A stretch of 64,000 bases of DNA from Chamaea fasciata (taxonomy: Eukaryota; Chordata; Aves; Passeriformes; Sylviidae): NCBI GenBank assembly GCA_029207755.1, contig JARCOQ010000232.1:62001-126000 (forward strand), given 5' to 3'. Below the pieces are notes generated by a model. The model was given only the letters and a program-made list of their open reading frames with translations. It had not been told where the DNA came from and ran no database searches. Of the stretch, positions 50,201-62,200 are shown piece after piece; the first letter of the stretch is position 1, and every line of letters begins with the position of its first letter. The translations under genes and the position numbers were made by a program.

Positions 50201-53200
50201 GGTGTTTTCTTGTGGGAGATCTTCGAGGGTTGTGAAAAGCTGCTGCATCCACAGACACCAGTGCTTGTGCTGGCAGCCTCCTTGCAGAACCCCCTGAGAA
50301 TGCTAAGCCTACAATTCTTGGATCTTGTTTGTGCCTTTTACCTTTGTCCTGGGGATTTTTAAAAATGTGTGTAAGTTGCTGTTGGGATGGATGTTGAGGA
50401 GTTTAAAGTTTCTTCAGAGGTCCCTCTGAAGCTGGATTTGATTCTGTCCCTTCTAGGAACCCGAGGAGGACTCTCCTGTGCTCTACTCCAGCCCCAGACC
50501 CTGTGGGATTCTCCAGCCTCGGAGCGCTGCAGAGATTCCAGTTACAGTTGAAATCCAAAGATTGGGCAAGCGTTGCACCAGTGTTTGTACCGGCGTGTTT
50601 GGGGATGCAAGAAACCCACTGGTGAGTGCAAGGGGAGGTGTGTGCCTTCGTGCAACTGGTCCTGGCAGGGTGCACAGTGTGCGGGGATTCTTCCGGGGAA
50701 AAGAGGCACAGGCTGCTGTGGAGAAGGACAGCAGGGGCAGGTGGCATAAACAGCTCGTGCCTTATAGGTGGCAATGTCAGTGTCTGACCCAGAAGATAGT
50801 TCATCTAAGCTGGAATTGAGGATCATTTTAATGAATCTTTAAAATGCTCTTAACTTTGGAAACATCTTTTTTAAAATGTTACCTCACAGCACAAAAGAGG
50901 ATGTCAGAAGATTTCTGGGAACCTTGGGCTTTCTGTAAAAGAAAGGAAAGCTGGCATCTGAAGAGTAGTTGCAAGGATTTAAGCTTACATTAAAACATGG
51001 AAATGGTGATGCCAAATTCCCTGGATGGCACCAAACATCTGAACCTGGGCCATTGTGGCACTGCATGTAAACCAGTCAACAGGGAGGACAGGCAGTGCAG
51101 GCTGTGCCAGGGAGCCTGAAGTTTGACTGAGCACTTGCTTTCAACTATCAGATTGCTTACCTAAAGAGAAGAGTTTCTCCCCACCCGAAGAACCAGTTGT
51201 TTAACTGTCAGCCTGATCTTAACTAGAGATTTCTTGCAAAGCTTCTACCTTTGGACCAATAATTTGTAGTTTGAAAGTTTCTCTTTACTTAATCCTTTTC
51301 AATTTGGAGGTGAATACATAAGCTTTATTTTTTTCCCCCCAAAATCCCAGGAATTCAGCTGGAGAATGGTAGCTGTCCCTAAAGAAATAACTTGAGCTGG
51401 GTTGAGCTGTTTAAGCTTTTTTAGGTTTCCCTGTTCGGGTTTGATTTTTTTTTTTTTTTTTAAATCTTTCTTGCCTGCTTTCTGTAACAGAGAACAGAAC
51501 TACAGAGCCTTGGACGGCTGTCAGCAGTCTACATAAGTCCAAGGCTGATAGAGTTCAGCAGGATCCCAGTGCTAAGGCCTAATTCACAAGCTTTTGGCCT
51601 CTTCAACGAAGATCTCGTCGATTTAGACTTCAGGCTAGAGATTGTAAGTATCTGTGGGGCCGTTTTCCAGGGAAATTGACTGGTTGACATTACAAGCTGC
51701 CATGACGTGGTTTTTATATGCATCGGCCTGTGTGAGAGGAAGCAAGATATTCCAAGATTCCATCTGGGTGAGGCAAAAGGAACCTGGCTCTGGAGTGGTT
51801 TTAGCTGGGGCACTCCTCAGTGAAATCAGGTGCAGAGATGTTGGAGCAGAAATTCGTCTGGATTGTGTTGACGAGTTCTCCCATAATTTTATGGAAGGTC
51901 TTTAGCTGTGTGTGTCACGGTTTTTGAGCTCTGAGATCAAGAGAAACCTGTGGTCCTTTGCTCCTCGGAGAGCATGGGTTTCCCTGTGCTTTCCCTGTGC
52001 CATCTACATTTGCTTTGTGCCAAACTGCTGTTCATGGTAGAGAAGAGGGTGTGAGGTCTGTCCTCAGACTGCTGGTGGGGAGGCAATTTTCACACCTGCT
52101 GTGGGTCAGGCCAGTTGGGCTGTCCACACAAAGACATGTGTGGGGGTTGTGCACCCCCCCAGCCTGTGGTCTCTGTGCCTTTGAAGAGCATCTTTGGGGA
52201 CCGGCTGCAGAGAATGGCTGTTTAATATGTGAAGGCTGCATAGGGCAGAGGAGCTGGGGCTGCTCCCCTGGCAGGGAGAGCAGGGCTGCTGCAGCCAGGA
52301 AGGGCTTGTAGGCTGGGCCTGGGGCTGGGTGGGATGTCTGCTGGAGGGGGAGATCTCTGAGGGGCTTGAGGTCTGTTCTTCTCCATGCTGGGTGTGTTGA
52401 ACTTGGAGCTGGTTAAAACCTGATCCTGTGGACTTGTTTGTGTCTGTGGATAAAGCATCAGGCCATGTGGGAAAGTCCAGCCACAGCCTCCTGAGCCAAG
52501 GAGGAGGGGCATGATTTTTCCTCTTGCTGCTTTTCCTGCAGTTTGGGGGATAAATGTAACCTTAAAGTGAGGGATTTTTCCAGGACAGCTTTCTCGAACT
52601 ACACAATGAAATTCTGCCTTCCACCTCTTCAGGGAGCAATGCACCTTGGCTGGGTGGGCCTGGTGTGTAAAGGATGGGCTTCACGTGCTCGTTCCAGGGC
52701 TGGACCTGCAGAGCTGTGTCTGTACAGCTGTGCTGGTGCGGGGCCTTTCCTCCCTCCTTTGGGCAGCTTCCAGCTCTCTTGGCCAATCTGTGAAGCCCAT
52801 GAGAAACCAGAGGACACGAGTTCTTAGGAAGAGTGGGCCATGCCCACTGAGCACATGTCATCCAGTTTTCCCTCTGCTTCCTGCTTTCCTGCTCTGCCAT
52901 AACCATTTAGAGGTGACTTTTCCAAAGCAGAAGGCCCTGGGGCACCTCTCTACAGCGGATGATCAGTGGGAAGTGAGGGCCTCGGTCCTTTAGGGGACGT
53001 TGAAAAGCATTGAGGGCCTCTTGGGAAAGGATAGTTTGGTGTTGGGGTTTTGCTCAACTGGTTTTGCGGAGATATTCTTCAGGCTCTCAGCAGTGTCCTC
53101 CAGCTGTGTGGTTTCTGGAGTGGGATTTGAGCCGTCATGACTTCCTCTGGCCCTGAGCCTTTGTGAGAAGCCAGGAGAGAGAAAGCAGCTTTCCTTGGCA

Positions 53201-56200
53201 CACACTCCAGAGAAGGACTGGGGAAGGAACACTCTCCTGAGGATAAGCGTCCCTTGGGTTGGGCAAAACTGGGTTAATTAGGTGAGAGTCTGTTAAAGGA
53301 GGGGAAAATACAGGTTGTGTAAGCTCTGCTGTTCCCCAATACTGCAGCTTAAATTTAGGGAAATTAGGCCTTTAGGATTTTTATCCTCCCCTCTTTAGTC
53401 TTCTCCTTTTCTTACACCCCATAAGAGACCAGGGTGTATGGTTTCCATCCTAAATGCACATTATGCGTGTCTTACAGGCTTGTAAACCTCACTGCTATGT
53501 TATTGAACCCAGGGAAGGAGTGATCCCCGCCAGGGGTGATGTTCATGTGACTGTCACAGCAACCCTGGATGACACTGGGGTTTTTGCTGATGCTCTCCAG
53601 CTGTTCATTGGGAACAGACTTTGGACCACCTCCACCCTCCTGGCTTTTGGCACTGGCACCACAATTGTCACAGACAAACCACTTGCCCCGGAGCTCAACT
53701 TGGGATACCAATTCAGGTAGGAGATCTCCCACTCCCACCTCTCCTTCTGTCTCAACAAGGAGCAGTTTTGCTGTAGTCCTTCAGGCACGATCTTCTTCAG
53801 TGTTCAAAGACCCTGACTCCTTCCCTGAAGGCAGAGATACCTTTAGAGACATGTGATGGCCAGTTGAGCGTTGCTAGGTACCCTCAAAAACCACTGAAAG
53901 AGAAACCAGTTGCTCAATTGCCACTGAATTGCCTTCAGTTCTAACACATCTATGTCCTCACTTGGTCAAGTAATGATCTCGCAGGCTCCCCCAGAACAAA
54001 AGGTTCCCAAAATGGCGCCTGGATGAGGCGGGCCCTCCGTGTGGCTGCGGGACCAAGGGAAGATGGCATCGCACCCTTCCCTTCCAAAATGGCACCTGCC
54101 AGGCAAGCAGGGGCCCTGGGAACAAAGAGACGGGAGGGTGACGACCCCCCTGGGAAGGCAGGAGCCCGCAGAGCAGTTCCAGAGGCAGATGGAAACTTGC
54201 TGGTTTGTGTGGGGCCTGCAGTGCCGCTGCCAACGCTTCCTCACGCTGCTCGTGGGCTCTGCTGCTGCCCTGCCTGCCCAGGACTGATGCTTGTGCGGGA
54301 GGCCAGAATGTTAGGGTGCCCTCTCAGGTGCATCACCTCTGGGTTTGACCGGCAGCCTCAGGATGGCCTAAAATATTAGCGAGGCAGCATGATCAGAGGT
54401 GTTTGAAAAGCAAAACTGTTTTAATTAAGGTGAAAATAAGAAGCCATGCAGAAAAAAGAGAAAAAGCTGTGCCGAGTGCAAGGAGGACCTTTGCACTTGC
54501 TACAACACCCCAAAAATGCCCTGAGGATCTTGGTCTATTCTCTTAAGCATGTAACAATCCAGGCCGGATTCTTGGCATCCTGCCCAATAGAAATAGGAAC
54601 AGGGCTTGAGGCACAGTCTCAAAGATCCAAGGGCTGCGTCCATCCTGGCACAAGGCCAAAAAAGGTATCAAAACCTCTGGTTTTTACCTCATGAGTGAAA
54701 CAAAGAATGGAACCCAAATCCTTCCCTTAAATGGAAGCCTCCTTGCCACTGTGGGGCTGCAAACCCTACCAGGTGAGGTACACTTCTACACAGGACCTTG
54801 CTCATTTTTCCGTTGCCAGCAGAGTTTGCAAAGTTCACTTCAAAACAGTTTCTGATTGCGAAATGAAGTTTCTACAAATGACCACCAGTGCAAAACCAAA
54901 GCTTCTACGAACGAGAGAGCCCCTGCTCCCCTGGTTTCCTCTCCTAGAGCAGACAGATGATTTCTAGCAGCTTGCTGGGATTGTCCAGAAACTTCCTCCG
55001 CGCTGGCTTTTAAAAATGCCTGCAATCATACCCCCGCACACAAGGGCCTCAGGTGCAGGATCTCAAAGATTCAATAACAGTTTCGGGTGCAGATTAATGC
55101 AAAATACAGTAACAGTATGAATCACCCCAGAACACACATTTTGGAGGAAAACACCAGATCCTGTTAGCCTGGCCTGGAAAATGCTACATTACCATTAGAA
55201 ACATATTCCTCTTTGCAATAACGACATCAGAAGGGCAGCTTATCAGACACTGTTCCCAGTCCACATTAAGAGCTGCAAATGAAGACGGTCTCCAAGCTAT
55301 TAACAGCTCAGAATCCTCATTGGGAGCAATCTGATGACCAGGACAATAGCTTCTCCCATACTATTTTCCATTCTGGTTTCTCTTCTAGCCTCCTTCCCTG
55401 TGCTCGTCAGTTCAGACTAACAGATGGGGGCCACCACTTCCATCAGCTCTTCTGGAAGGCGGAATGTAACAGGCCAGCTGGGAAGGAGGGCCAGAGCACC
55501 TCAGCCCACAGTAGCCCCAAGGCCAAACGTGATTCCCAGAGGCGCAAACGTACGGCCCCCGTGTTTGGGCTGGAGCCGCTGTCAATGGACCTGAAGCCAG
55601 GAGAGTCTGTGGACTTGGTGCTGCCAGGCTTCTCCCGCAAGGCGCAGGTGAGGTCCCCACCACGGGCTGAGCTGGGGAAGCATCAGATCCCCTCCCCTGG
55701 GCTCGTTCCACAGTCCCTTGACATTTGCCTGGGGAAATGAGCAGGGGCCTTCAAGAAACTGGTTTAAGACCACACGTTTCTGTGGCAGCACCACTTATTT
55801 TCCTTGCTGGTCACCATCAGACCAGCTACAGCTTTATTGTGATTCCACAGCCACCAAAACCTAGTGCTGATCCCGAAGTAAGGGTAGAAGGAAATACTGC
55901 TCTTTTGGGGCAGACAGCGTTGCATGCTTTGTCAGCAAAGAAGGGCAGAGAAATAAGTTAGTACCACTTAGACTAGGAGCCCAAAAAGAAAGTGAATTAA
56001 ACAAGTGCCAAGTGGTTTTTCTGGGGTAAGCACAGAGTAAACCAAAAGCCATGTGAAGGGGGGGAGTTTATCACAAGTGCCTTTTGTGGTTATTGGGGTG
56101 CAGTGCTACAGACAGTTGAGTGCAAAATAAATAAGCTGCATCACTGGAAGAAAAGCGGGCAGTGACCATAACTCTGTGGCAGGAATAGGGCGCGTGGTGG

Positions 56201-59200
56201 GTGGTGGGTGCTGAGCCAATGCTGGGCATTTGCTGGATGCCCTGCCACCACCCCCTGGTGACAAGTGACTCTTGCATGCAGGTGGTGCAGAATTATGCCA
56301 TCTGCGAAGCTGTCATTGGGACAGGCGGCTCGATGAAGAAGATAATAGAAGCAACCATTACCTGCGAGTTTATTGATCCCACTATAAATATATCAGCCAG
56401 ACAATTCTCTTTCCGGGTGGAGAAGGTAAGTAAGTGTCTGGATTGCATCCTGGCATTGAACAGCGTGGCTGAGGGCGGGGTGTGCTTGTGTAAAAGCCCC
56501 TCTTTACCCTTCCTGAGGCACTTTGTAAAGTGAGGGGAGATGCTTTTAGAGATGAGACTGGTATTTAACGTCCCCAAAGTAAAATTGCAATTACAGCTGC
56601 ACTGCCAAGGAGGATCGTGGCCACCTCCAGAGAAATGCCAGTTTCTCTGCTCACAGTAAAGGGAGGTTTCTGAGGATCCTCCAGGGCACGGTGATGTCTG
56701 TACACCGATGCTGTAGGAAAGCAGGGAAAAAATGGAGATTCCTGTGAATTCCTCAGGCTGACAAGGAAAAACCCAGCATCTCCTGTGCCTCTTTGCCTTC
56801 TCTGCTGTTGGCATGAATGCTGTATGGTATAGCTATATGGTATAGCTCTGTGCATTTCCCTAAGCCTCACCTGCTTCAAAGCACCCCCAGACACCCTGCA
56901 GCTGCAGTGATGATAACACTGAGGCAGAGCAGGTGCCCTTTAATCTCGGGATCCCAAGTCCAGCATCATGCTTCCCTCTCCTGCAAGTTGTCTGAAAAAG
57001 AGAAGATGTTTCATTAGTTGGTTTCTGTAGTTTCAGGCCTCTCCTCTGGTTCCCAGGTTTCCACTCAAGTACAGAATCCCTGGAACAGGCAGTTCCGATG
57101 TAATTAGAAGCTTTTCAGCTCTCCCGGATTCTGCCTGGGTTCTGCTTGACGCCACACACACAAACTGATTTATTGCATGCTATGGCACCTATTTGATACC
57201 AGTACATGCAGAACTAGTTTCCCAAACTCCCTGGTTTCTCTAAACCATGCAGGAAGCCCAGCAGAATGCAGACAAGGAAGGAAGAGCCTAGGCTGATCAT
57301 AGCTTTGAGACCACAGACACCTTGTCCCTGTAGCAGGGACTGCAGGACGCATCCTGCAGACAAGCTGCTTTATGAGCCAATAAGGTTGTAAGAAATGGCT
57401 GTATGTGAGTGAAGATCATCTAGTGCTGCTCTGTGCAATAGAGAGACAAAACTGGAGACAAATGGTCTGGATTCCCTTTCTGGTGTAGATCTTGTTCAAG
57501 CAGCTGCCTCCTCTCAGGGCCCCATTTGCTCATCTGTACCTGGGAGTGTTTCCCTGTCCCCCAGAGGGTGCTGTGGTTTCTAAACATGAAAAGCATCTGC
57601 TGTAAAGAAAAATCTCCTGGAAGTGTAGAAACAAATAAAAAGGGTAAAAAGAAATGCGTGCACTTCTGGGACTGAAAACTGCGAGATGCAGCAGAAGCAG
57701 GTCTGTGGCTAGCTGAGGTTGGGTCTGTGGCTAGCTGAGGTTGTTTTTCCTTGTCTCCTGTTTGTGTAGAAACCCAGTGATGTCCTGACTCTGCAGTACC
57801 AGCCTTTGGCTATAAAGAACACCTGCCGGCTGCCACTCGACCTTATGCTCTACTTGGAGCAGCCGTTTCAGGTCTGCAGTGAGGACCAGCAGCCACTCCC
57901 ACATGGCCAGGTGAGCAGCCCCGGACTCCTGCAGTGGGGTTTGAAGAGGAGGGATGCGGTGATGCACTTCTGTTGGGACGTCCTTAAGTCAAGAAGTTTA
58001 ATCTGTAGCGTCAGCAGTGGGATGGCCTGAACTGCATCAGCAGAGCTGCTGAAGGAATCAAAAACTTATCTGAGTTGAGAAGATCCACCCTGGCTTTCAG
58101 GCACAGGGAGAAGGGAGCAGGCAACTAGGTCTGGGCAAGCCATGCCGTGAAGGTGTCTCCTGGAAAGCATCCCAGCTCTCCAGCAGCCACCCCTTGTATT
58201 GCTGCTGAGCACAGAAACGTGAGCCTGAGGGAATCCTGGACTCGAGTGTGGTGCCCGCAGTCAGACCCTTGCTGTAAAGAAATGAACGATGAACTGAGAA
58301 GCCCATGCTGGTGTCACACTTGGAGCATTTACTGGTTCATGCTGTCAGACCTTGGGATGTCATCCCACAGGTGACTAATTATTGTTCATCTGCTTGCAGC
58401 CTGTGACAGTGGACGTAGGGCAGACCTGTCACCTCTACATCGCATTTGACCCAGCTTATGGACTGGATTTTAATAGCTGGAAAACAATGAAGATCCTGAA
58501 GATAGAAATGGTCAGGGGCCATCCTTATGTGGAGCGTATCACCCTTTGCGGGGAAGCCCACTTCCCAAATCTCCAAATCCAGCCCAGCACCCTGGAATTT
58601 GGCGGCATCGTGGCTGGCACGAAACAGGAGCGTTCTCTGGAGATGACCAACTGCAGCCCACTTCCCGTCAAGTACCACTGGTCATTCCAGATGGACGACC
58701 ATGTGAAGAAGTTGAGGTATGTGCACCTTTGCCCTGTCCTTGAAGCTCTTCTTCCTGGTGTCCTGTTAGTACTTGGCAAAGAACAAAGCTGTTTGCCTAG
58801 GAGCTGACAAACTGCTTCTGCCTTGTCCTTGTGCAAATAACACTGACCGGCTGCGGTCAGGCTGGATGCTCAGGGAATAGGTTTGCCACCAATTTGGTGC
58901 TCATCGTGGTTTCCCCTGGGAAGGAAAGCTGGGGCAAAGGCTGCTTTCTCAGACCTCCGTGGCCTGAGGCACTGTCCACCCTGATGAAGGGCTCCTAGTC
59001 CCAGCTGCCACAGTGCTGCTGGAGGCCCTTTTGGCCCCTTTGCTTTGGGATGGGTCCTCTCTGCAGGAGCTGCTCTCTGCTCCTTGCCTTCCTCCCTTGC
59101 GCTGTGCTGGAGGACGCCCAGAAAGTCCCAACACCAGAGAAAGAGCTACTTAGCAACTGGGCTGATGCTGAACCTCTTGTTACCTTCCCTTTCCTTCTTT

Positions 59201-62200
59201 TCTGAGACAACTCCTTTAGTGCCAGGACAAATTCTTTCCCAGGGGTCAGCTTTCAGTGGACACCTTGGATTCCTCACGACCCTCTTTTGTGACACTTGTT
59301 ACTCACGTTGACTTTTCCCCACTGCAACATGTCCCTTATAGGTTCTGTACTGCTTGACAGCAGGACTTGTTCATCACATCATCTCCTATCCCTGCCTCTC
59401 GCTCCACTGCTTTAGAGTGAAAAATGTTGTCTGGGCACCATGGTCCTGTGAAGTTGCCTCAAACCATTCATTAAAACTAAAGACAGTGGAACAGATGATT
59501 AGGGATCTCTTGGGGGTTATGGTGAGAGAGCGCCTCATGCAGAAATGAAACCCAGCCTTAGATAACAAGCTACAAAGCGAAAGACAGTTTTTCTCTGGGG
59601 AGCAGGCACTGAATGCCTGTCTGGGAATGGAGCATCCAGGTTGTGTTTGACTGCGTGGGAAGCGCTTGTATCTCAGCAGGGTGACAGGCAGGCATGGCAC
59701 AACTTTGTCCCTCACGTGGCATTAGAAACACAAGCAGAGTTACCCTGAGCACCTGCTTCAATTTAAAATGGGGAATGTGACCTGAGTCACCCGGGAGTGC
59801 TGGAAAATGTCAGCCAACCTCCCCAACACTCTCAGGGAAACATTCGTGATAAATACCTGGTAAAGCCGCAGAGTTTCTGGCGTTGGGCGCTGGGGGGGCT
59901 GTGCCGGCTCATCACTGGCTGGGTCTGCCCCTTGGTGCCTCAAATCTCCCCTTTTTCTTGCCTTCCCTGTCTTTTCCTCTCCCACTGTGTTTTTTTGCAT
60001 CCCCACAAGGTGTTAATCTGTGTCCACTGTAGTTCCTCGCTGCGAGCAGTAGCAGCTGCCTGCACCACTGCTACCTCAGTGTCAGCCCTGGGCCACCTTT
60101 AGATGGGACCTGCTCCAGCCTGGATTGGGAAGGGCTGGATCAAACCATTTCTCAGTTCAACGCACCAGCACCCACCCAGGGGCTGCATCCTGAGCAGGAG
60201 CTACTGGTGCAGGTGTCCTTTCCTCCCACTGCAGGTCCCTGGTCATAGTTACGTTCTTTTCCAGACATGAGCTTTGCCCACCTAAATCCCAACCCAAACC
60301 ACCGACGACGGTGTCATTCCCTTTGGATAAGCCGGCAACTCAGTGGAGACACTTCAAGATTAGAAAAGCGGAGGAGCCAGCCACAGCCCTGGAAGAATCA
60401 CGGGATCTTGGCCAATCTTCAGGAGCAGAGGTAGATTTTCTTGTACACCTACTGCTTGCGTTACCTCCCTAGCTTGCCACCAACAAGTCCTGCTCGTGCT
60501 GACCTCCCTTTTTGCCGCCCTGCTGTCCTGTGCCCTGAGAGCGGGCTGGGCAGCAGGGCCGGTGGCTGGACATGGGGTGTGTGGGAGGGAGAAACAGGAG
60601 AGTTCTCCTTGGAGAAACCTGCTCAGATGCTGTGTTGAGTGTGGGTTTTTTGCCTTGTTTTCTTCACAATGTAAGATGAGGCTTTTGTCTGCATCATGAT
60701 GATAGGACCTCCAGCTTCCTTCCCAGAGCAAGCTGTGATGAGTCCTGATCTCCATGTACCCTCTTCCCGACCCAGCCAGACGACCTCTTTCCAGATCTCT
60801 CTCTTCACCCAAGAGCTGGTATCGCAGTGGTGGCTCTGAAGCTGTCTTACAAAATGAGACTTTGCAAAGTGGCTGTCTCTTCCTCCTAGCATAGAAAATG
60901 GCTTGTTTTTCAGGTGCCACCACGTACTTGGGAGAAGTATTACGTCCCACCAGGGTTGGAGGGAGTCACCTTTTTCATGGACTTAGGGTACACTCCCCTC
61001 GAAACTGAGAAGGTAAGAGGGAATCTGTCTCACTCCCACTTTTCCAGTGTGGCAAGCAGGGCTGTAGCTCCCAGTCCCACTGGTGGCCCTCAGCATTGCC
61101 CACAGCGGGGCCTCACATCCCTCCGGACCCATCGCAAAGTGCTGCTGAAGCAACTGGTTGTTAGAGAGGCTGTGCAGGACATGTTGTAGGGCTGCCCAAG
61201 GACGCTGTGCAGCACCGATGGAGGGCATTGCTCCCCTTGGACCTCATCAGGTGGTCCATAGGAAATTTTTGCTGGAGCACGTTGAGAAAGCGGCATAGAA
61301 ATCAGAGCGGGGCGGGGAAAGCATCAGGAGTCAGATGAACTGGGCTGGAATCCTTCCCTGAGCTCCAAGAGCTCTGGCTCTGAGTCGCCTCCTTTTCTAA
61401 AAGCAGTAAGAAATGCTTTTTAAGGGCAAGTTGTGCATCAGAGAGAATTTCTACTGCCAGGACACATCCCAGTTCACTTTCATGTAGTGTATTAATTAAT
61501 GCATTGATCTGCGAGTATGGGAGAAGATTTTCCCCATGGTCCCTCCACTGGTCAGTGGCATGGATACAAGATGAGATTAGGATGATTCTGGCTGTGTTTG
61601 AGGAACAGTCCCCTCTGGCTACAGCTGCACTTTGCTCCAAGAAGCTCTTCTGCATCCAATTCCATGCTCAACACCTCAGTCTCTCCTGTCCTCCGTCCAG
61701 GTTTTCAGTACCCTGCCGGTGTCGGGTGTGCTGCAGCCAGGAGAGACACAGCAGGCCTCCTTCACCTTCTTTGGCCTTCTCGACACCATCGCTCGTGTCA
61801 CGGCGCTGTGCCACGTGGAGGGAGGCCCCACCTACAAGGTGAAGCTGACCGGGGAGGCCTCACGTGTCAGCTACTTGCTGAGCTCCCGGGAGATTGACTG
61901 CGGCTTACAGGTACCCCACATGTCCCCTGGCACAGCTCCCTGCCCTGCAACCATGGCCAGCGGGTTCCTGCCCGCCTCAGTCCAGGCCTCCCTCCCCTTC
62001 CCAGCCCCTTTGTTGGCCTGGGGCTTGGAAGTACAACCTTTGAGGGACAAATCTGGCATCCAAGCTGGTTTCAAATGGTCATCTCCAAGCCTCCCCAAAA
62101 TGTTGAGAAAGGTACCCTGAGAAACACTGCCTCCTGGGGCAGGCAGGGTCCCAGTGGGGATGCTCTGAAGGACATGTCCCTGAGACATCCCTCTGCTGAT

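Larger units (their letters stand above)
27768..55741 (+). repeat. Tandem duplication, copy 2 (HYDIN E3'-E18')
   Basis: This is a near-identical direct repeat of 1229-27767. The copy-1 to copy-2 offset moves from 26,539 to 26,548 after the GGGAA array, 26,543 at E7, 26,576 after the pyrimidine tract, 26,661 after the 85-bp segment, 27,331 after the first LTR, about 27,962 after the second, and 27,967-27,974 near the end. Introns mirror copy 1 apart from these events. Identity stops at 55741, where copy 1 instead runs into the start of copy 2. E17' is intact and the A-run of E7' is in frame, so copy 2 is the better-preserved copy. Confidence 0.95.

Noticed and set aside
1229..55741. Two separate HYDIN genes in tandem
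   Set aside because: No 5' exons (E1-E2) precede copy 2 and no 3' exons follow copy 1. Only internal exons are repeated, so this is an intragenic duplication.
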